Shown here piece after piece: positions 58,677 to 64,000 of a stretch of DNA of 64,000 nucleotides. The translations under genes were made by a program, and so were the position numbers. Below the pieces are notes generated by a model. That model had not been told where the DNA came from. It ran no database searches and saw only the letters and a program-made list of their open reading frames with translations. Origin of the DNA: Rhodoferax ferrireducens. GTDB lineage: Bacteria > Pseudomonadota > Gammaproteobacteria > Burkholderiales > Burkholderiaceae_C. Position 1 is the first letter of the stretch; each line of letters opens with the position of its first letter. The stretch is from NCBI RefSeq assembly GCF_003347515.1, contig NZ_QEII01000300.1, positions 1-64,000 on the forward strand, written 5' to 3'.

Positions 58677-59447
58677 TTATTTGACGAACCAGCCGAGCGC
58701 CATCAAGGCGCCAATCATCACCGGCTGGTGCAACAGGTAATAACTCAGACTCCAGCGCCCAAGGCTGGCCAGCGGCTTCACGATGGCTGTGGGCAAACGC
58801 CGCGGAAATCGCCTGCCCCCTTGGCGCGACAGCCAGGCGCCAGCCGCCACACCCCACCACATCACGCCCAGCCAGGGCAGCAGCGGCACATAGTCCTCCG
58901 TGATGGGCTTGCGCGTGACCAGCCCGAGCCAATTCAGCTGCGGGGAGTTAAATATATCGATAAATAGGGGGGTAGCCCCCGTCTCTATTGCGTAGACAGC
59001 TATATATTTAATAGCAATAGCCACTGCACCCAAACCCCAGAGCCAGCTACCCCAGCGTGTCGTCAAGCGCGCGACGATCAGCATCAGGGCGATGCCGTGC
59101 AGTACCCCGAAATAGATGAAGCTTTGCGGGTACATCAGCCACGACCCGGCCGTGACCAGTAGCGCACACCCCACCACCTCCACCCAGCGGCGCCAGAAAC
59201 GGGGCCAGCTCTGTCCCTGTGCCACCGCAATGGCCTGGCCCATACCGGCACAAAACAAAAACAGGCTCAAGATAACGGTGCGCTGCCAGGTCCAGACCGG
59301 GTCGCGATAAAAATCCTGCCTGATGTAACCGAACTGGTTGAGGTCAAAACCGAAGTGGAACGCGGTCATCCACACCATGGCCAGACCGCGCAAAGCGTCT
59401 ATTCCGTCAAATCGTGTCGTAAAAGCAGAAGAGTCTTTGCGCAGCAT
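58677..59447 (-). CDS. DUF1624-like membrane acyltransferase family protein
   Basis: A 256-residue membrane protein with about seven helices. It starts the conserved region with RFDGIDALRGLAMVWMTAFH (about residue 10), the hallmark of the heparan-alpha-glucosaminide acetyltransferase-like DUF1624 group, and ends with SLGRWSLSYYLLHQPVMIGA. Such proteins are predicted to acetylate envelope sugars; no substrate is evident. The ATG at 59447 is uncertain, and one 18 codons upstream (59501) would overlap the divergent phasin leader. Copy I of the repeat encodes residues about 148-160 (IAVYAIETGATP) between two helices. Confidence 0.75.
   Translation of the reverse strand: MLRKDSSAFTTRFDGIDALRGLAMVWMTAFHFGFDLNQFGYIRQDFYRDPVWTWQRTVILSLFLFCAGMGQAIAVAQGQSWPRFWRRWVEVVGCALLVTAGSWLMYPQSFIYFGVLHGIALMLIVARLTTRWGSWLWGLGAVAIAIKYIAVYAIETGATPLFIDIFNSPQLNWLGLVTRKPITEDYVPLLPWLGVMWWGVAAGAWLSRQGGRRFPRRLPTAIVKPLASLGRWSLSYYLLHQPVMIGALMALGWFVK
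58968..59004 (-). repeat. Dispersed 37-bp coding repeat, copy I (sense, in DUF1624-like gene)
   Basis: On the minus strand: TATAGC, TGTCTA, CGCA, eleven bases, GGCTACCCCC and then CTATTTA. The frame is ATA GCT GTC TAC GCA, giving IAVYAIETGATPLF, very close to copy E in an unrelated protein. Confidence 0.78.
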
Positions 59448-59518
59448 GGCTTGACGATACCCGAACAGTGGAGGAACAATTTGCGCGGTCTGTTTCATCA
59501 ATCAACCGGGAGTCTTTC

Positions 59519-60049
59519 ATGGCGACGAGCACTGCAAACCCTATCGTGAAGGCTGTTGCGGCCAAAACCACCAAAGCGGCGAAAACAATCAAGGCCAAGA
59601 CGGCTGCTGCCAAGTCACCGGCCAAGCGCCCAGCGGCAAAAACCAAAACGACTGCGGCGCCTGCACCCACCACCTTGAAACAAGTGGCAACCCAGAGCCG
59701 CAGAAAAGTCAGCACCGTCGTGCATCTGACGCGAGACGCCTCGTTCAAACTGATCGATACCCAGCGTGCCATCTGGCTGGCGGGTCTAGGGGCGCTGGCC
59801 AAGGTCACCGCCTCCACCGGAACCAAAGGTGAAAAAGCCTTTGAAGCGCTGGTCAAGGCGGGCGAAAAAATGGAATCGCAGGCGCGTGGTGCCATCGACT
59901 CCAACGCCGATCTGCTCAAGCACCGCATCGACGATGCCACCAAGGTGGTGGATCAGGGCATCGACACCGTCGGCGACGCCTTTGACGCCCGGGTCAAACA
60001 GGCACTGGCCCGCTTGGGCTACCCCAAGGGCGGGAAGAACAAGAAATAA
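59519..60049 (+). CDS. Phasin family protein with N-terminal Lys/Ala-rich histone-like segment
   Basis: The 176-residue protein coats polyhydroxyalkanoate granules. Residues about 12-45 are a Lys/Ala/Pro-rich, histone H1-like segment (KAAKTIKAKTAAAKSPAKRP). The phasin domain follows (FKLIDTQRAIWLAGLGALAK about 80; KGEKAFEALVKAGEKMESQA about 105) with an amphipathic coiled-coil tail. In PhaF of pseudomonads the basic repeat is at the C-terminus, so the order is reversed here. The ATG at 59519 has CGGGAG six bases upstream. It is divergent from the DUF1624-like gene. Confidence 0.83.
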   Translation: MATSTANPIVKAVAAKTTKAAKTIKAKTAAAKSPAKRPAAKTKTTAAPAPTTLKQVATQSRRKVSTVVHLTRDASFKLIDTQRAIWLAGLGALAKVTASTGTKGEKAFEALVKAGEKMESQARGAIDSNADLLKHRIDDATKVVDQGIDTVGDAFDARVKQALARLGYPKGGKNKK

Positions 60050-60087
60050 TTAGTTGCTGCAGTCGCGCGCGCGAGCCCGAACAACCG

Positions 60088-61554
60088 TCACGAGCTAACA
60101 GCGCGTCGCACAAAACGACCGGCCCGGGCGCCGGTGGCGCGGCCGTCTTCCGTGTAGCTCAGGACCCCGTTGACCCACACCCGCTCAATACCGGCACTGA
60201 ACTGGATCGGGTTCTCAAAGGTCGCCAAATCCCGAACCCGCGCCGGGTCGAACACCAGCACGTCGGCATAGAAGCCCGGCTTGAGCAGGCCGCGCTGGTC
60301 GAGCTTGAAACGTCGTGCCGACAAGCCTGTCATCTTGTGCACCGCCTGCTCCAGGGGCAGCAGGCCTTTTTCGCGCCAGTAACACGCGAGCACGCGGGGG
60401 AAGGTGCCCCACAGCCGAGGATGCGGCCGCTCGTCGTGCGGCAAACCGTCAGAACCGATCATCGACAGGGGATGCGCGATCACGCGTTCCACATCGTCTT
60501 CGCGCATCTGAAAATAGCAGGCGCCACCGGGCATCAGACGCCGGCAGGCCTCTTGTTGCGTCAACTCCCAAACCCTGGCGATATCTGCCAGATAGCGTCC
60601 CGCCAGTTCGGGATGCGGCTGGCTGCCGGTGATCAGGATATCGATCACGCCATCCACCAGGTCTTCGCGCAGCACGGTCGAGCCGGCCGTGTAGGGGTAG
60701 ACATCCATGCCGATGTCCTGCTCGCGTGCCAGTTGCTCGATCAAAGGCAGGGTTTCGCGCGTGCGCCCCCAATTGGCGGGGCCTGCGCATTTGTGGTGCG
60801 ACAGGACCAGCGGCAAACCGGCCTGGCGTGCGGTCAGCGCCGCCTCTTGCAGGGCTGGCAGAATGCCCGCCAGCTCGTCGCGAATATGGGTGGCGTAGAT
60901 ACCGCCGGAACGCGCCGCAGCACAGGCCAGGGCCGTCAACTCGGCCTGGTCGGCCGCATAGGCTTCCTGGTAAAAAACACCCGAGGACAGACCCAGGGCG
61001 CCAGCCGCCATAGCCTCTTCCAGGTCCTTCACCATCGCCGCCAACTCGTCCGCCTGAGCGGGTCGGTCCAGATGCGCCATGTGGTGCATGCGCAGCGTGG
61101 TGTGGCCCACCAGCGCCGCCACATTGACACTCGGCCTGGCCGCATCAACAGCCTGCGCATAGCCCGCCATCCCGGGAAAGCGAAACTGCTGGCGCCCCAA
61201 CAAGGCCAACGGTGCCACGGGTTCCTGGGTCACCAGGGGCACGAGCGAGAGCCCGCAATTGCCCACCACCACAGTGGTCACGCCTTGCGAAAGTTTGGGC
61301 AGCATGGCCGGCGCATCCAGCACTGCCCCGTCATCATGCGTATGCACGTCAATGAAACCCGGCGCGATCACCTTGCCGCTGCAGTCGATTTCATCAAACG
61401 CCTGGCCAAACTGAGCCATCACCTCCGGCGCGATCTGGCCGGGCGCGGCCAGCGCGACAATCCGCTCCCCCGCCAGCAACACATCGCCGCGCCGGGCCGG
61501 ACGGTTGTCACCGTCGACGATCAGGCCATTTCTCAGTAGCGTTGCGCGCGTCAT
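60088..61554 (-). CDS. N-acyl-D-amino-acid deacylase (D-aminoacylase family)
   Basis: A 488-residue amidohydrolase that frees D-amino acids from N-acyl forms. Motifs are VIAPGFIDVHTHDDGAVLDA (metal-site HxH, about residue 67), ALGLSSGVFYQEAYAADQAE (about 186), THIRDE (about 223), SHHKCAGPANWG (about 252) and GSDGLPHDERPHPRLWGTFP (about 375). Length fits the family. The gene overlaps the RpiR regulator by 4 nt and is in a cluster with a D-amino-acid deaminase-like gene and a peptide transporter. This supports scavenging of D-amino-acid-containing compounds, for example from cell walls. Confidence 0.9.
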   Translation of the reverse strand: MTRATLLRNGLIVDGDNRPARRGDVLLAGERIVALAAPGQIAPEVMAQFGQAFDEIDCSGKVIAPGFIDVHTHDDGAVLDAPAMLPKLSQGVTTVVVGNCGLSLVPLVTQEPVAPLALLGRQQFRFPGMAGYAQAVDAARPSVNVAALVGHTTLRMHHMAHLDRPAQADELAAMVKDLEEAMAAGALGLSSGVFYQEAYAADQAELTALACAAARSGGIYATHIRDELAGILPALQEAALTARQAGLPLVLSHHKCAGPANWGRTRETLPLIEQLAREQDIGMDVYPYTAGSTVLREDLVDGVIDILITGSQPHPELAGRYLADIARVWELTQQEACRRLMPGGACYFQMREDDVERVIAHPLSMIGSDGLPHDERPHPRLWGTFPRVLACYWREKGLLPLEQAVHKMTGLSARRFKLDQRGLLKPGFYADVLVFDPARVRDLATFENPIQFSAGIERVWVNGVLSYTEDGRATGARAGRFVRRAVSS

Positions 61555-62489
61555 ATCAGACCTTTCTGCTGGTCGCTGGCCGGATCGGCTTGACTCTCGC
61601 TGCTGTCGGTGAAGCCGGCATATTCCGCACTGTCGAAGCCATGTTTTTGCAGCAACTGCTTGAACTGCTGCAGACCATGGGCGACCTGGGGCCCGAGCTG
61701 CTGCGCCAGACGAACCATCAGGATTTCGATCACCAGCAAATGCGCCAGATAGGCCTCGGTTCCGACGCGCATCACCGCATCCGGCGGCACGGAAACGGCC
61801 AGTACCAGATCGGCAATCCGGGCCAACGGTGTGTCGGGCTGCGTCAAGGCGACCACCGTGGCACCCTGAGCGCGGGCGAACTTGGCGGCCTCCAGCGTGT
61901 ACGGCATGCTGCCCACATGCGAGATCACGAAGGCCACGCCATCGGGGCCGAGCGTGCTGGCGGAGACCAGCTGCTGGTGGGCGTCAAAAATGGCATTGGC
62001 GGTGCGGCCCATCCGGAACAAACGGCTTTGCAGCTCGTTGGCCATGAAGGAGGACGCCGAGCCGACCGAATAACAGTCAATGCGCCGCGCCTGGGCCAGT
62101 CGCATGGCCACCCGGTCGATCATGTCCGCGTCTATGCGCCGTCCCAGTTCGGTAAGCGAGACCACCGCTGCATGAATGATCTTGCTCGACACCTGTTGCG
62201 CCGAGTCATCGGGCGACACGCTGCGGTGCAGGTGCGAGCCGGACACCACCAGGTCTTGCGCCAGCGCCAGCATGAAGTCGCGCACCGAGTCGTAGCCAAA
62301 GCTGCGGCAGGTGCGCACCACGGTTGGCATGGACACCTGAGCGGTTTGCGCCAGTTGCTCCACCGTGGCCCCGGCCGCAGTGCGCGGATCTTCCAATATG
62401 CCTTGCACCACCTTGCGCTGCGCCTCGGGCAGAGCGGGCAGCCGTTCGCGCATCTGCTGCAACAAGCCTTGGGTGAGAGGAGAGTTCAT
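61551..62489 (-). CDS. MurR/RpiR family transcriptional regulator
   Basis: The 312-residue regulator has an N-terminal RpiR helix-turn-helix (about residues 1-78; LPALPEAQRKVVQGILEDPR, VSMPTVVRTCRSFGYDSVRD) and a C-terminal SIS sugar-phosphate-binding domain (RIDCYSVGSASSFMANELQS, VAFVISHVGSMPYTLEAAKF). It probably controls the surrounding D-amino-acid cluster, with a small phosphorylated or related ligand. The ATG at 62489 has AGAGGAGAG just upstream. It begins 11 nt after the deaminase-like gene and overlaps the deacylase by 4 nt. Confidence 0.88.
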   Translation of the reverse strand: MNSPLTQGLLQQMRERLPALPEAQRKVVQGILEDPRTAAGATVEQLAQTAQVSMPTVVRTCRSFGYDSVRDFMLALAQDLVVSGSHLHRSVSPDDSAQQVSSKIIHAAVVSLTELGRRIDADMIDRVAMRLAQARRIDCYSVGSASSFMANELQSRLFRMGRTANAIFDAHQQLVSASTLGPDGVAFVISHVGSMPYTLEAAKFARAQGATVVALTQPDTPLARIADLVLAVSVPPDAVMRVGTEAYLAHLLVIEILMVRLAQQLGPQVAHGLQQFKQLLQKHGFDSAEYAGFTDSSESQADPASDQQKGLI

Positions 62490-62500
62490 GGGCAGCCCCC

Positions 62501-63772
62501 TTAAAACCGCGTGCTGACTGCACCGGTGATAGACCCGTCGTCTTCCACCAGCGGTAGCCAGCGCCATTTGTCAAACGTAGTGCAGGGGTGGGAAATGCCC
62601 AGGCCCACGCGGTCACCGACCGCAGGCGTCAAACCCGTTGGATCGAAGCGAAGATAAGCGTGCTGGTCATTGAGCGCACTGATCTTCCAGTCCGCCGGCA
62701 CCGCCTTCGCCTGCAATTCGCCGCGTGCGGCATGGTGCTGAGGGATCGGCATCTCCAGGTCGTAAGAGATGTCACGCCGGCCGCAAGTCAACAAAGCCAG
62801 GCCCGGTTCCGGCACCGACTGCACCATGGCCCAGACTTCCAGCGCAGGGCGCAGTGAGCTGTCGAGTCCTTCGCGTTTTTCCAGTTGCACTAGGAACCGG
62901 GCATAGTTGCCGTGGTCGTGCGTGATATAGCAACCCGACCGCAGCACACCGAGCAAGGGGCGCGACACGCCCTGCAGGCGCAGCAGCGGGAGCACCAGGT
63001 CAAACACCGCCGATCCGCCGGCCGTGACCAGCACTTCGTCGCCCTCAAAGAGGTTTTCTCTTTCGCAGGCCCGAACCACTTCGGTCACGCGTCGCACCAG
63101 GGCGGTGACTTCACGCGCATCATGTTCGCTGTCACACTGGGCCACGCCACCTTCGTAGCATTCAATGCCGTCCAAGCGGACCGCAGCCGACGCAGCCAAA
63201 GCCTGCGCCAGTTGCAGCGCCTCTGCCAGCGTGCGGCAGCCCGTGCGCTGACCCGGTATGCCCATTTCCAGCAGCACCTCGAATGGCTTTGTCGCCGCGC
63301 GCCGGCCGGCCCAGTCTTCGATCAGCGCCAGTTGCGCGAGCGAATCGACCAAGAACCACACGCGCAAGTCGGCATGGCGCGCCAGCAAGGTACTCAAGCC
63401 GTCCAGGTCCACATCGCACACCACCTGGTTGGCGATGATGATGCGCCGCACGCCGGCATCCACCCCGACGGCCACCTGGTACACGGTCGCGAAGCTCATG
63501 CCCCAGGCACCGCCCGCCAGTTGCAGCCGAAACAACTCGGGCGACATGGTGGTCTTGCCATGCGGCGCCAGGGCAACACCCTTGCGCTGCGCATAAGCCT
63601 GCATCCAGGCCACGTTGTGGGCCAGCGCCGCGCGGCTGATCACCGCCAGCGGAAACGCCAGGTCATTCGCCAGCAGGTTCCAGCCCTTGGCAGGCAACTC
63701 GCTGGCTAGGCAGGGTGTGGCGTTAAGGGGGAAACTCTTGTAGCCGTGGTCAAGGGTGAAATCGGTGTTCAT
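62501..63772 (-). CDS. PLP-dependent amino acid deaminase / D-threonine aldolase-like (DSD1 family)
   Basis: A 423-residue fold-type III PLP enzyme with the alanine-racemase-like N-terminal barrel. Visible are FPLAVISRAALAHNVAWMQA (about residue 41) and LAPHGKTTMSPELFRLQLAG (about 71), with the likely PLP-binding Lys in HGKT. The metal-binding end of this family appears as GLGISHPCTTFDKW (His/Cys pair about 397). Members deaminate D-serine-like amino acids or cleave D-threonine. Its place beside a D-aminoacylase suggests D-amino-acid breakdown. Its start overlaps the stop of the upstream transporter ATPase by 4 nt. Confidence 0.85.
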   Translation of the reverse strand: MNTDFTLDHGYKSFPLNATPCLASELPAKGWNLLANDLAFPLAVISRAALAHNVAWMQAYAQRKGVALAPHGKTTMSPELFRLQLAGGAWGMSFATVYQVAVGVDAGVRRIIIANQVVCDVDLDGLSTLLARHADLRVWFLVDSLAQLALIEDWAGRRAATKPFEVLLEMGIPGQRTGCRTLAEALQLAQALAASAAVRLDGIECYEGGVAQCDSEHDAREVTALVRRVTEVVRACERENLFEGDEVLVTAGGSAVFDLVLPLLRLQGVSRPLLGVLRSGCYITHDHGNYARFLVQLEKREGLDSSLRPALEVWAMVQSVPEPGLALLTCGRRDISYDLEMPIPQHHAARGELQAKAVPADWKISALNDQHAYLRFDPTGLTPAVGDRVGLGISHPCTTFDKWRWLPLVEDDGSITGAVSTRF

Positions 63773-64000
63773 TTTGAATGGAGGATGTCGGTACGCCAGC
63801 AGGCGTTCCAGTGGTCGGGCCGCACTTCGCGCAGAACCGTCTCAGTGCTGGCGCACTGATCGATCGCATGCGGGCAACGGGTGCGAAAGACGCAGCCGGA
63901 AGGCGGGTTGGCGGGGCTGGGCAGGTCCCCTTTGAGCGGCGCAATACTGCGGCGCTGTGCCGGGTCGGGTATGGGCGCGGCCGCCAGCAAGGCTTGGGTA
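63769..64000 (-). CDS. Peptide ABC transporter ATP-binding protein, C-terminal part (runs off the window)
   Basis: Only the last 76 or so codons are present. The segment TQALLAAAPIPDPAQRRSIA followed by CVFRTRCPHAIDQCAST is the conserved oligopeptide/dipeptide transporter ATPase C-terminus (Opp/Dpp type, with RCPHA and paired Cys). The ATPase domain lies beyond the right edge. It would import peptides or D-amino-acid-containing compounds for the enzymes encoded next to it, and it overlaps the deaminase-like gene by 4 nt. Confidence 0.85.
   Translation of the reverse strand, partial: TQALLAAAPIPDPAQRRSIAPLKGDLPSPANPPSGCVFRTRCPHAIDQCASTETVLREVRPDHWNACWRTDILHSK

Noticed and set aside
1..64000. 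tRNA, rRNA, CRISPR, prophage and insertion sequence genes
   Set aside because: I looked for T-loop-like stems, regular spaced repeats, transposase and phage proteins and saw none. The 55-bp duplication has no transposase between its copies.

Overview
The window is a high-GC, gene-dense bacterial chromosome segment. The gene content points to a betaproteobacterium of the family Comamonadaceae, probably Rhodoferax- or Polaromonas-like: TgpA/MoxR/DUF58, a periplasmic nitrate reductase, polyhydroxyalkanoate phasin, LivFGMHK-type transport with acyl-CoA catabolism, and many GGDEF/EAL and HDOD signalling proteins. The genus is inference; no rRNA or tRNA gene is present to anchor it.

Layout. 1-2570 (minus): start of etfB, an MscS-type channel and a histone-deacetylase-family amidohydrolase. 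2613-9058 (mostly plus): moxR, a DUF58 gene, a transglutaminase (TgpA type), a two-gene cassette (small membrane protein and divergent XRE regulator), and mltB. The cassette is flanked by a 55-bp direct repeat of the transglutaminase 3' end. 9071-18017 (minus): HDOD protein, alpha-E and ATP-grasp pair, comEC, a GGDEF/EAL protein overlapping an ODP-type (di-iron, metallo-beta-lactamase fold) gene. 18203-23172 (minus): napDAGHB without napC. 23426-26740 (minus): HDOD protein and tex. 27019-35809 (plus): a FeeM-like acyltransferase and a signalling block (GGDEF-EAL; HDOD-GAF-histidine kinase overlapping a receiver-PAS-GGDEF-EAL protein). 35810-40063 (minus): SDRs, a glutathione-transferase-like protein, an NADP-dependent oxidoreductase and a thioesterase. 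40308-42162 (plus): ECF sigma factor, short possible anti-sigma protein and signal peptidase I. 42166-54849 (minus): a long co-directional run of acyl-CoA ligase, substrate-binding protein, livHMGF, fadB, thiolase, thioesterase and acyl-CoA dehydrogenase, which together read as uptake, activation and beta-oxidation of a carboxylic acid. 55008-60049: selO, msrB, yciB, bolA, a parvulin, a DUF1624-like acyltransferase (minus) and a phasin. 60088-64000 (minus): a D-amino-acid utilisation cluster with an RpiR regulator and the tail of a peptide ABC transporter ATPase.

The most striking signal is not a gene. A degenerate 37-bp repeat, with the pattern ATAGC-N6-CGCA-N11-GGCTAGAGCC after one variable base, occurs at least ten times. 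Eight copies lie inside protein-coding genes. All five sense copies use one reading frame and all three antisense copies use one frame, so they encode related peptide segments in unrelated proteins. One copy supplies the hydrophobic core and cleavage region of the MltB signal peptide, and another lies in the linker between the two halves of FadB. This resembles in principle the Rickettsia palindromic elements, which also sit in frame inside genes.

Starts were moved from the longest ORF wherever a downstream start had a better ribosome site or better family agreement. Antisense ORFs over real genes were left out.
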